Shown in pieces: positions 8,358-16,305 of a DNA stretch of 64,000 nucleotides. Within the stretch, counting starts at the first letter, position 1. Every line of letters begins with the position of its first letter. This DNA comes from Vibrio quintilis (GTDB lineage Bacteria; Pseudomonadota; Gammaproteobacteria; Enterobacterales; Vibrionaceae), in the NCBI RefSeq assembly GCF_024529975.1, contig NZ_AP024898.1, forward strand, positions 1,488,001 through 1,552,000, written 5' to 3'. Position numbers and translations under genes: made by a program. The notes below the pieces were generated by a model. The model saw only the letters and a program-made list of their open reading frames with translations. It was not told where the DNA came from and made no database searches.

Positions 8358-9407
8358 ATGAGTTCAAAACCAATTGCCAGCGCAGCAGAAGTCGCCCGGT
8401 TAGCCGGAGTTTCCCGGTCCGCCGTTTCCAGAACCTTTACGCCGGGCGCCAGTGTTTCAAAAGAAACCCGCGAGAAAGTCATGTGGGCCGCAGAGCAGCT
8501 CAACTATCATGTCAATCATCTGGCCCGCGGCTTATCCAAAGTGGAAAGCCGCCCGGTGTGTATTTTAGGCTCCAATTTAAATGCACCATATCAGGCGAAG
8601 CTGCTGGATACACTGACCAAACAGCTTCAGTCTGCCGGGCGGGCTGTGATGCTGATTAATACCGACGGTGACAAGGACAGTATTAACCGGGCGCTGCAAC
8701 AAACCCTGAACTACCGCGCAGCAGCCACGATTGTGCTGTCAGGCACACCGGGCAGTGAGTTTGTTCAGAGTTGTATCCAAAGCGGACAACATGTGCTGTT
8801 GATTAACCGTAATGGCCAGTTTGAAGGCAGCGATCATATTCAGCTCGATTACCAGTCTGCGATCCACGAGGCACACCACATGCTGACGCGGGCCGGTTGC
8901 CGCAAGCTGGCTATCATTTCCTCGACGATTCAGTCTCCGGGGCTGCTGTCACGGGAGGCGCTGTTTCAGCAATGTCTGACAGCAGAGCAAACCTGTGAAC
9001 TGGTCCGGTGCGGGCCAACCTGCTACGACTCAGGTGCACAAGCCGCGAAGCAATTGCTGGCATCCAGCCAGCGTCCGGATGGCGTGTTTTGTGTCACCGA
9101 CCTGCTGGCCTGCGGTTTTCTTGATGTCGCTGTGCAGGAATTCGGTTTACCGGTTCCACAGGAACTGTGCGTGGTCGGTTTTGATAACATCGAACAGGCG
9201 AGCTGGGCCGGTTATCAGCTGACCACGTTTTCCCAGCCGCTGGATGATATGGTTGCAGCGATTATTTCCCGCCTGAAGGAAGTCTCAGAAGGCGAGCCAC
9301 AAGGGAAGACGATCTCGTTTTCGGCACCACTGGTCTGGCGGAATTCGGTGCGGTACAGAGCGTCAATTCATCATTTTAATGATCAGACATCAAAGACGCT
9401 TTCCTGA
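8358..9407 (+). CDS. LacI family transcriptional regulator
   Basis: A 349-residue regulator with the LacI-family headpiece (residues 7-55, AAEVARLAGVSRSAVSRTFT with hinge NYHVNHLARGL) and a periplasmic-binding-protein-like effector domain (PDGVFCVTDLLACGFLDVA, then VVGFDNIEQASW). It lies 10 bases after the phosphatase gene and is the last gene of the importer operon. Family members mostly bind sugars, sugar phosphates or nucleosides, which supports a sugar- or polyol-phosphate substrate for the operon and autoregulation by the imported compound. No operator was identified with confidence upstream of 2507. Confidence 0.88.
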   Translation: MSSKPIASAAEVARLAGVSRSAVSRTFTPGASVSKETREKVMWAAEQLNYHVNHLARGLSKVESRPVCILGSNLNAPYQAKLLDTLTKQLQSAGRAVMLINTDGDKDSINRALQQTLNYRAAATIVLSGTPGSEFVQSCIQSGQHVLLINRNGQFEGSDHIQLDYQSAIHEAHHMLTRAGCRKLAIISSTIQSPGLLSREALFQQCLTAEQTCELVRCGPTCYDSGAQAAKQLLASSQRPDGVFCVTDLLACGFLDVAVQEFGLPVPQELCVVGFDNIEQASWAGYQLTTFSQPLDDMVAAIISRLKEVSEGEPQGKTISFSAPLVWRNSVRYRASIHHFNDQTSKTLS

Positions 9408-9431
9408 ACGGAAGCGCCTTTGAAAATGGTT

Positions 9432-9911
9432 TTATTGAAGATGATGCTTTTTCAGGAAAGGGCTCAGCCTGTTCAATAATTGTTGCTGCTTGCTTTGTGC
9501 TTGCTCCACACCTAATTGCGCTGCTTTTTTTGCCAGTTCAGGCATGGCTTTCAGAAACTTTTGTCCTGTCGGCGTTTTGTAGAAACGAATAATATCTTTC
9601 ATTTCATTCTGGCTAAAATTATCGCTGTATAAACCCGTGATCTGCTGTTTGATTTTCTGCCGGTCGATATCCTGATTAAACCAGTCCCTGTATATATTCG
9701 TCATCTCCTGTGATTCACTGTCATTCAGCTTCATTTGCAAAGCCATATGTTTGATGGTGGGTAACATTGCTTCAAAACCACCCAGCATTTGCTTGTCCAT
9801 ATTCATGATTTCAATCAGTTTTTCAGCAGTCTCAGTTTTTGGTGACGTTGCAGCCAAAGCGGCCCCGGTCAGCGAAACAGAAATGAGTAGTAATCCCAGA
9901 TATTTTTTCAT
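9432..9911 (-). CDS. DUF2059 family exported protein
   Basis: A 159-residue protein with a clear signal peptide (MKKYLGLLLISVSLTGAALA) and a helical mature part ending IIRFYKTPTGQKFLKAMPEL, the signature of DUF2059. The function of the family is unknown; members are small periplasmic helical proteins. The ATG at 9911 has GGAG 5 nt upstream and fits the signal peptide. It converges on the LacI gene with 24 bases between stops, and a repeat element follows its start. Confidence 0.8.
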   Translation of the reverse strand: MKKYLGLLLISVSLTGAALAATSPKTETAEKLIEIMNMDKQMLGGFEAMLPTIKHMALQMKLNDSESQEMTNIYRDWFNQDIDRQKIKQQITGLYSDNFSQNEMKDIIRFYKTPTGQKFLKAMPELAKKAAQLGVEQAQSKQQQLLNRLSPFLKKHHLQ

Positions 9912-9954
9912 AGAGTCTCCGGTTTGCAGGAATATGCGTTGTTTTAAGATCAAT

Positions 9955-10122
9955 ATACCCAGGCAACCTGAAGATGCAGGGTTCAGCGTGCAGCCGAAAG
10001 GTACAGTTCAAGGAAAGGGAATGTACCCACCTTTCAAATTCTCTTGACGCAGAAATGTGCCTTTTAGCTCACGCCCTTCGGGTGAGTTTGTCAGGCTCTG
10101 AGACAAGGCACTGATTTTCAGT
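9955..10122. repeat. MITE-like repeat, right end missing
   Basis: Begins with ATACCCAGGCAACCTGAAG and continues collinearly with the element at 23149-23412 through the region containing 'GACGCAGAAATGTGCC' and 'GGTGAGTTTGTCAGGCTCTG'. The similarity then stops, so the right terminal inverted repeat is missing. It encodes nothing convincing and lies upstream of the DUF2059 gene. Confidence 0.7.
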
Positions 10123-10252
10123 CACTTATATTTTTTTTCAGCCAGACCAGAATATCCTTCACTGGCATAAAATCCAGTACTTCATCCGGATCATCACAAC
10201 ATAACCGGCGTTCTGGTTCAACTTCACTTCACCAGTTTATACGCCACCCAGA

Positions 10253-10340
10253 AAATAACCGGGACAGGCTTCGACACACCCTTTCGAAAATTTTTTCCCA
10301 GTGTTGTGGGTTTCTGAAGCGTGTGTTCCCGGTATTTTGT
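10253..10340. repeat. Dispersed repeat shared with 18519-18608
   Basis: The stretch AAATAACCGGGACAGGC, an A/T-rich segment AAAATTTT, and GGGTTTCTGAAGC followed by a Tbp-poor tail recur in the same order at 18519-18608, directly after a RAYT fragment. It is probably leftover transposase flank. No gene is seen between 10123 and 10498. Confidence 0.55.
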
Positions 10341-10405
10341 TTTACTCAAAGTCAAATTAATAATTAGCAATAAAAGTTTAATAAGTATGTTACCTTAGTG
10401 TCTCT

Positions 10406-10491
10406 CCCTACCGCTTAGTAGGGGCTTCTTTTCTTTTCCGAACTCACAACTCGGCACTTCTTAGTCGCCCTCCTAGGCCTTCATACAAGGC
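10406..10491 (+). promoter_or_regulatory. Hairpin-rich leader with sequestered ribosome binding site
   Basis: Three potential hairpins precede the DUF1611 gene. The first pairs CCCTAC (10406-10411) with GTAGGG (10418-10423). The second pairs CCGA with TCGG (10438-10454). The third pairs GCCTT (10477-10481) with AAGGC (10487-10491). The last holds the AAGG ribosome binding site, 8 nt before the ATG at 10499. This could control translation of the operon. It matches no riboswitch class that I recognise. Confidence 0.45.
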
Positions 10492-10498
10492 TTTAATT

Positions 10499-11704
10499 AT
10501 GTCAATTTCAACAAGAAATTTAAAAAACATTTTCAAACTCACCAGAGTTCAAGATACCGAAATCTACGAAGAACCTGCTCACCCTTCACCCTGGGTGCCA
10601 CTATCTGAGAGACTGAATCCGGTCATCCCCTCTGCGGTTATATATTGCGAAGGCAGTTTCGGTAAGATTGATGGTAAAACTGCTAATGGACTAGTGAGGC
10701 ACTCACTAAGCTATCGCATTCAATCGGTGATTGATAATGAATGTGCTGGTTTAGATGCCGGAGAAGTACTCGATAACAAAGCAAATGGAATACCTATCGT
10801 TGCCAATATCGAAGAAGCTCTCATTGATGCGGAAAGTATTCCCGATTATTTTATTTTTGGTATTGCGCCAACAAGCGGGGTTTTGTCTGACCCGGATAAA
10901 AACATTATCTTAGATGCGATGGCACGGGGAATGAATATCGTAAACGGTTTACATGAATTTCTAACTGATGACCCTCTATTTGTAGAATCCAGCTTAAAAA
11001 ATAACGTTCAAATCATTGATACCCGCAAGCACAAAAATAAACGCGATCTAAAAACCTTTAGTGGGCAAATACACAAAGTAACATGCCCGAGAATTGCCGT
11101 GATGGGAACGGATTGCGCGTTAGGAAAACGGACAACTGCAACCATTCTGACCAATGAATTGACTAAAAGAGGTCTCAATGTCGTTCTGATCGCCACTGGA
11201 CAAACGGGTATTATACAGGGAGCGAAGTACGGCGTTGCACTTGATGCGGTTCCTTCTCAATTTTGTGCCGGTGAGTTGGAATCGGTCATTGTACAGGCCT
11301 ATGAAAAAGAAAATCCGGATATAATTATTATTGAAGGGCAAGGCGCTTTAAGCCACCCTGCATTTTCTACCAGCGCTTTTATTTTACGTGGTAGTTGCCC
11401 AACCGGGGTGATATTACAACATGCCCCTAAGCGCTTACATCGCAGTGACTTTCCTGATTACCCAATGCCTTCGGTTACTTCTGAGATAAACCTTATCGAA
11501 ACATTTTCGGATACCAGTGTTATTGGACTGACACTCAATCATGAAGACATGTCTTTGGATGAAACACGCCATGCTATAGACAGGTACACGACGGAACTGG
11601 GTATACCCGTGACGGATGCTTTATCACAACCTGTTGAACAATTGATTCAAATTGTAACATCAGCTTTGCCTCAAATATCCGGTAACCTGGTGACAAAAAG
11701 TTGA
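10499..11704 (+). CDS. DUF1611 family protein, DgcN-like (D-amino acid N-acyltransferase candidate)
   Basis: A 401-residue protein with the two-domain DUF1611 layout. An N-terminal Rossmann-like half (about 40-160, VIYCEGSFGKIDGKTANGLVR) is followed by a C-terminal P-loop domain with GTDCALGKRTT at 203-213 and DIIIIEGQGALSHPAF near 280. Family member DgcN has been described as a D-glutamate N-acetyltransferase acting with an epimerase in D-glutamate breakdown. Here the partner is a PLP racemase-like enzyme whose TTG start overlaps the stop (TTGA), so the two are coupled. The substrate here is unknown. The AAGG site before the ATG lies in a small hairpin. Confidence 0.78.
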   Translation: MSISTRNLKNIFKLTRVQDTEIYEEPAHPSPWVPLSERLNPVIPSAVIYCEGSFGKIDGKTANGLVRHSLSYRIQSVIDNECAGLDAGEVLDNKANGIPIVANIEEALIDAESIPDYFIFGIAPTSGVLSDPDKNIILDAMARGMNIVNGLHEFLTDDPLFVESSLKNNVQIIDTRKHKNKRDLKTFSGQIHKVTCPRIAVMGTDCALGKRTTATILTNELTKRGLNVVLIATGQTGIIQGAKYGVALDAVPSQFCAGELESVIVQAYEKENPDIIIIEGQGALSHPAFSTSAFILRGSCPTGVILQHAPKRLHRSDFPDYPMPSVTSEINLIETFSDTSVIGLTLNHEDMSLDETRHAIDRYTTELGIPVTDALSQPVEQLIQIVTSALPQISGNLVTKS

Positions 11705-12765
11705 AGTATCCAAGGTTAGACATCGATTGTATTAAAATCCATCATAATGCTCAGTTTCTTATTACTCAGCTCTCTTTGAAAAACATCTCAGTAACGCCTG
11801 TGACAAAAGTCTTTCTGGGACATCCTATCATTGCCCGGTATCTTCTCGATGCTGGCGCAACGATGTTAGCCGATTCACGAATCGAAAACTTCCAAAAGAT
11901 GACGGAGGCTGGTATTTCTGTTTCAAAGATTCTGATACGCACTCCCATGTTAAGTCAAATTTCAAGTGTATTGAAACATTGTGATTTGAGCTTCAATACT
12001 GAAGTTCAGGTGGTACAAAGACTCTCCGACATCGCCAGGCAACAAAATATTAATCACGATATTATTATTCTGGTTGAATTGGGAGACTTAAGGGAAGGCA
12101 TTATGCCGAATCGCGTTATTGATTTTGTCCGTGACATTATTTCTTTACCAAACATCACGATAAAAGGAATTGGTGCAAATTTAGCCTGTCGGTATGGTAT
12201 CGCTCCTGATCATCAAAATATGAACGTTCTTTCTGATCTCGCGGATGAAATTGAAGCGACATTTGGGATCAGCCTGGAGATTATTTCAGGAGGCAATTCA
12301 GCCTCTATTCATTGGGCGCTTAATCATACCGCACGCACCCGAATCAACAACCTTCGTATAGGGGAAGCAATATTTCTGGGCTGTGAGCCTTTAGAGCATG
12401 AGAATATTAAAGGTTTACATACAGATGCGGTTTCTTTGACCGCTGAAGTGATTGAATCCAATATTAAACCTACTCTGCCCTGGGGAATTCGAGGGTTCAA
12501 TGCCTTTGGTGAAAAAGAAAGCCTTCAGGACAGAGGGCTGGTCTCACAAGCTATTCTGGCATTAGGTCGTCAGGATGTTTGTGTCAGCGGACTAAAGGCT
12601 CCAAAAGGGCTCAGGATAGTGTCATCAACCAGCGATCACCTCATCCTCGAAACCTCAGGCAGGCCGCTATTTGTAGGGGAAACCGTCACATTCAGTCTGG
12701 ATTACACGGCGCTCTTATCTTCTATGTCTTCTCGTTATATCTATAAATATTTTAAGGCACTATAG
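11701..12765 (+). CDS. Ornithine/alanine racemase family PLP-dependent enzyme
   Basis: A 354-residue fold-type III PLP enzyme. VTPVTKVFLGHPIIARYLLDAG holds the likely PLP lysine (K36), followed by LADSRIENFQKM, as in ornithine racemases. GIGANLACRYG, the glycine-rich SGGNSASIHW and TRINNLRIGEAIFLG form the expected phosphate- and substrate-binding segments of the barrel. The C-terminal beta domain is short. The TTG start overlaps the preceding stop codon, an arrangement that forces co-expression. It probably inverts an alpha-amino acid that the DUF1611 partner acylates, or works in the reverse order; the amino acid is not known. Confidence 0.78.
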   Translation: MKYPRLDIDCIKIHHNAQFLITQLSLKNISVTPVTKVFLGHPIIARYLLDAGATMLADSRIENFQKMTEAGISVSKILIRTPMLSQISSVLKHCDLSFNTEVQVVQRLSDIARQQNINHDIIILVELGDLREGIMPNRVIDFVRDIISLPNITIKGIGANLACRYGIAPDHQNMNVLSDLADEIEATFGISLEIISGGNSASIHWALNHTARTRINNLRIGEAIFLGCEPLEHENIKGLHTDAVSLTAEVIESNIKPTLPWGIRGFNAFGEKESLQDRGLVSQAILALGRQDVCVSGLKAPKGLRIVSSTSDHLILETSGRPLFVGETVTFSLDYTALLSSMSSRYIYKYFKAL

Positions 12766-12787
12766 AAAGATTGAATGTGGTCTGTTC

Positions 12788-13561
12788 TTACTCATTATCT
12801 GTGCTGATCAGTAACTTCAAATACTGCTTCGGCGTGATGCCGGTAAAAGTCCGGCATTCACGAATCAGATGGGCCTGATCAGAAAAACCGAATTCAACCG
12901 CTGTACCGGCAAAATCTTTATGTGGATTGTTCTTTAAATCAGTCAACACTGAACGAACCCGTCTTAAACGCTGGAAATATTTTGGTGTCATTCCGATTCT
13001 TCGCTGAAACTGACGTTCTAACTGGCGCTGACTGAGGGGTAAATGTTCCATCTGTCGTACATTCGGGGCATGTTCCAGTATCTGAACGGCCCGGCAGAAA
13101 ATAGCCGGATGATGAATATCGTCATGAAGATGGAACATCAGAGTCCGGGTTATTTTCTCAATCCGGCTGAGCAGGTTTGTATCATCGCTGAGCTGGTGAA
13201 TTAACCCACGAAAATGCTCAGATAAAGCCTGCTCATCCAGCGTCGAATGCTCAACAAACTGAGATAAAAAGCACTCCCCCATACCGGGATGAAAACGAAT
13301 GCCGGAGAGATTGGTTCCCGGCGGTAAAAAAATACAATGTGCCTTCTTTTGCGTTGGCTGAAAGAATAACGGCTCACTCAGCACCTGATTGTCAACACGT
13401 ATTTCCGGCCCGGAATTCATCATCAGGCCACTACCGGCATCGGCAAACAGCCTGCGGGTCAGACCAGACGGTACCTGCCCGGTTTTTGCAGACCAAATCG
13501 CCTGAACCCAGGGTGATAAACGCCCCTGCGGGAAGCGGATTTCAAATTGCAAAGACGCCAT
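12788..13561 (-). CDS. AraC family transcriptional regulator
   Basis: A 257-residue regulator with an N-terminal sensing domain (FEIRFPQGRLSPWVQAIW... of the DUF6597 type) and a C-terminal AraC double helix-turn-helix (LSQRQLERQFQRRIGMTPKYFQRLRRV, then KDFAGTAVEFGFSDQAHLIRECRTFTGITPKQY). The ligand is unknown. It converges on the racemase gene and lies upstream, on the same strand, of nothing obvious to it; the AhpD-like gene behind it at 13658-14128 could be a target. Confidence 0.85.
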   Translation of the reverse strand: MASLQFEIRFPQGRLSPWVQAIWSAKTGQVPSGLTRRLFADAGSGLMMNSGPEIRVDNQVLSEPLFFQPTQKKAHCIFLPPGTNLSGIRFHPGMGECFLSQFVEHSTLDEQALSEHFRGLIHQLSDDTNLLSRIEKITRTLMFHLHDDIHHPAIFCRAVQILEHAPNVRQMEHLPLSQRQLERQFQRRIGMTPKYFQRLRRVRSVLTDLKNNPHKDFAGTAVEFGFSDQAHLIRECRTFTGITPKQYLKLLISTDNE

Positions 13562-13609
13562 ATATCACCACATCAGTATTAAACTGTGTCTGAGAATAAA
13601 GATACTTAT

Positions 13610-13644
13610 ATACCCAAGCAACCTGAAGATGCAGGTTGGGGTAT
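13610..13644. repeat. Short palindromic ATACCCAAGCAACCTGAAG repeat
   Basis: A 35-bp miniature with ATACCCAAGCAACCT at the left and AGGTTGGGGTAT at the right in inverted orientation: the two ends of the larger 23149-23412 element with almost nothing between. It lies between the AraC gene and the AhpD-like gene and may act as a bidirectional terminator. Confidence 0.65.
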
Positions 13645-13657
13645 AAACAGAAAGCAC

Positions 13658-14128
13658 CTAAGAGCTAACCTGTCGCCAACTGCCAATTTCCGGCAAAAAA
13701 ACCTTCACAACTCTATTCCAGCCTGAAATGGCATTCACCGCAAGAGTTAAATACGTCAGACCCGTTTCACCAAATGTCGCGACCAAAGCCTGATAATTGT
13801 TCTGATCAATACTCTGTCCTGTCACAAGCTGCTCTGTAAACCGTAGTGCCTGCTGCTCAGATTCCGTAAAAAGCGGCGAGTCCCGCCATGCATTTAAAGC
13901 GATCATACGCTGGCTGGATTCCCCGGCCTCAGCTGCCTGAGTACTGTGCATTTCAAGACAAAAAGCACAGTGATTGATCTGCGAGACCCGCAGCTTTACC
14001 AACTCCCATAACGTTATTCCTAATTCAGGGATCGCTTCAAATTGTGCTTTAAGTATTGATTCCTGTTCCAGCAAGAGATCGAATGCCCGGGGGGCCGACA
14101 GGTAGTAATTTGCGCGTTGAGACATCAT
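13658..14128 (-). CDS. Carboxymuconolactone decarboxylase family protein (AhpD-like)
   Basis: A 156-residue protein of the AhpD-like fold, starting MMSQRANYYLSAPRAFDLL. The redox motif HCAFCLEMHSTQA carries C54 and C57, with His at 61 as in alkylhydroperoxidase-like members. These proteins commonly serve in peroxide or thiol redox reactions. The start at 14128 is set by AAGGA 5 nt upstream; a longer reading would run into the next gene without a binding site. The nearby AraC gene on the same strand is a plausible regulator. Confidence 0.83.
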   Translation of the reverse strand: MMSQRANYYLSAPRAFDLLLEQESILKAQFEAIPELGITLWELVKLRVSQINHCAFCLEMHSTQAAEAGESSQRMIALNAWRDSPLFTESEQQALRFTEQLVTGQSIDQNNYQALVATFGETGLTYLTLAVNAISGWNRVVKVFLPEIGSWRQVSS

Positions 14129-14205
14129 GTTGTTCCTTATGAGTTGAAAACAACATCGTAAAAAGAAGCCCGGCTGAAAAATTGAAGAAATCCGACATGG
14201 TTTCA

Positions 14206-15264
14206 CTAAACTTTTAATTTCCTGCCATGGATATAACCCACCTGAAGCGCTGAATCCCCGCCTCCAACCGGGCCCCGGTTCTGTTGTGATTTTATATTCC
14301 ATTGACCTTCCTGATCCCTGACTAATACGGTTGTTGTTATATGCTCTGTCGGAGATTTCGAAGCTTCAGGTTCTTGATTATACTCATCCCAGTCATACGT
14401 ATCGATGATGTTATTATCTGATTGAAACTCTTCCCATTGCGCTTCATGGCTTCCCGGACTGGGATAATGCCAGACGGAGAGCTCAGTGTCAGACTTCTTC
14501 TTAACAGCAATAGAGCAACCATTCATACCCGCGGTAAAAGCAACCTTGATATCTGATGCTTCATCACCTGATGGAATATCCACTTTAGTCTCTGCTGATA
14601 CATGATCGGGATTCGATTCATATGGAATCAGAGCAGCTTTAATCACTGAATCATAAGGTTGAGATTTTTTTCTGTGGGCAGCCTTAATCGCATCTTTGAG
14701 AGGAATTTTTGTTTCACCATCAGGTCCTGTTATCTGAGCATCATCTGAAAGGGCTGGTGGAATCGCCTCTAAAAAGGGAGTCACTATGTATTGTTCTCTG
14801 GAACCAAACAGGCCTATTTTTCTCCGGGCTAATGTAAACATATTGATTTTAGTATGTTTCATTGCCTCACTATAAAGACTAACAAGATATTCATTCGCCT
14901 TGGTTCGAATCGTTTTCTTAGATGTCAGATCTGCGCCCGCAGATGGATTTTTCGATCTTATATCTTGTTGTACCTTCTTTTGTCTTTCAGCAATTTTATC
15001 AATGTCAGCCTTGTTCAAATCATATGACTCGATAATACCATTTCCAAAATTGACCAGGACCTGATTCTTTTCCATAAATGCTGAAGGATCCTGATTAAAT
15101 TCAGACTCAGCAACTCTTTGGATGATCCCTCCCGTATGATTTAAAGTTCCAAAAGGCGTTTTTCTTTCCGCCATAACCTTCGGTTGATGACCTGCAAACT
15201 CAACACTTTGATTCATGTCCTTTTGCTTTAGATACTTTTCAGATTTGTTTTTTTGTTCATACAT
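14206..15264 (-). CDS. Unknown protein with possible CNF-like Cys/His deamidase site
   Basis: A 352-residue soluble protein with no signal peptide that I cannot place in a family with certainty. The N-terminal part (1-60) is polar, with a GGIIQRVAES segment of the kind seen near the start of some contractile-injection cargo. The middle is helical. Near the C-terminus VAFTAGMNGCSIAVKK places C250 in a GC turn, and H266 follows in LSVWHYPS; a Gly-Cys followed by His about 15 residues later on neighbouring strands is the layout of CNF1-type glutamine deamidases. The start at 15264 has AAAGG 7 nt upstream. Next to it is a MACPF pore-former. The deamidase reading is inference from this motif alone. 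Confidence 0.55.
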   Translation of the reverse strand: MYEQKNKSEKYLKQKDMNQSVEFAGHQPKVMAERKTPFGTLNHTGGIIQRVAESEFNQDPSAFMEKNQVLVNFGNGIIESYDLNKADIDKIAERQKKVQQDIRSKNPSAGADLTSKKTIRTKANEYLVSLYSEAMKHTKINMFTLARRKIGLFGSREQYIVTPFLEAIPPALSDDAQITGPDGETKIPLKDAIKAAHRKKSQPYDSVIKAALIPYESNPDHVSAETKVDIPSGDEASDIKVAFTAGMNGCSIAVKKKSDTELSVWHYPSPGSHEAQWEEFQSDNNIIDTYDWDEYNQEPEASKSPTEHITTTVLVRDQEGQWNIKSQQNRGPVGGGDSALQVGYIHGRKLKV

Positions 15265-15473
15265 GTTCAAGCCTTTCATTCTGCAGTGAATACGACAGAG
15301 CTGCTTCGACTGTCTTTCACAACCATTTTTAACAACCCAATCAACGAACAAGGACCTGATAACATTGACCCCGGCAATTATCAGGCTACGGATAGAGATG
15401 GTAAAATTTCCATCGCCTCAATTAAAAGACGGAAAAAGCACAGCATTGTGATTATTAATTGAGCATCACCTGT

Positions 15474-15518
15474 ATACCCAAGCAACCTGAAGATGCATGA
15501 TTCAGGTTGCTTGGGTAT
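15474..15518. repeat. Palindromic ATACCCAAGCAACCTGAA repeat
   Basis: A 45-bp near-perfect palindrome. The left arm ATACCCAAGCAACCTGAA and right arm TTCAGGTTGCTTGGGTAT are exact complements around a short GATGCATGA spacer. It is the same terminal sequence as the elements at 9955, 13610 and 23149. In RNA it would form a strong hairpin between the 14206-15264 gene and the remnant exporter. Confidence 0.8.
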
Positions 15519-15624
15519 AGATCATGGGAGTTGGCACCCAATTCTCCCGCCAGACGATACTGTCAACACTGTAAAAAGGCAGCTTTAAATGTTCAGAAAA
15601 CTGCCGGGCATTCGTTGTTTTGCC

Positions 15625-15913
15625 AGTGCCGGCGCTTTATGCAGACTTATCATGATCAGAACAGCCACCACCATGACCCCGACAACCAGAAAACAGACAA
15701 GCTCATCCCGATCACTGTGATGGCTGCAATCCCCGTCGCACCAATCATCACCGACTGAAGTGAGCCGAAGCCTAAGGTGGTCACCTGCATAATGATTTCC
15801 TGCTTGCCGGAAATTGACGCATATTCGTGTTGATCAAAGTACTCCTGAGTAAACGCATTATTGGTTGTCCATGCCAGATTCGCGGCAGTCCCGGTTTTTT
15901 TATTGAATTCCAT
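15625..15913 (-). pseudogene. Shrunken copy of the SoxR-regulated MFS exporter
   Basis: Reading from 15913 this begins MEFNKKTGTAANLAWTTNNA, the same N-terminus as the exporter at 19101-20303. It then jumps across three large internal deletions, keeping only segments that match 20275-20303, about 19850-19965, 19405-19480 and 19120-19190. About 85 codons remain open, but nearly all membrane helices are lost. The promoter with its SoxR box is duplicated and intact. It cannot be a working transporter; it may still be transcribed. Confidence 0.8.
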
Positions 15914-15953
15914 ACTTATATTTCCAGTCAGATTGAACTGGTGCTACGTTAAT

Positions 15954-15973
15954 ACCTCAGGTTAACCTGAGGT
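15954..15973. promoter_or_regulatory. SoxR box of the remnant exporter copy
   Basis: ACCTCAGGTTAACCTGAGGT is a perfect 20-bp palindrome identical to that between soxR and the intact exporter at 20344-20363, with the surrounding 70 bases also conserved. Spacing to the remnant reading frame is the same as in the intact copy. Confidence 0.8.
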
Positions 15974-16305
15974 AAAGCCTTTTTTATTGAATTTGATAAA
16001 AGTGCAGACAGGCTGATCTGGCGGCAAGAGAATAAATACGAAAATAAAACTTAGATGTTTGAGGGGTGAATGCCTGTTCTTCCAATTGTTGAGAAACTTT
16101 CTCACGCCTTACATGTAACCGTGAACCTGAATCATCAGCGTAAAACAATGTGGCAATTATTACAGCGGGTGCGTTATTTCCTGGTTAACGTTTCACCATT
16201 TCCCGGCGGGGGGATAAGTGTTTTCCCATATGTGTTAGAGGTTAGAATGTGCCAGATACGGTTACCTGGCACTATTTTAGTAGGGTGGTTCAAAATACTT
16301 GAGTA

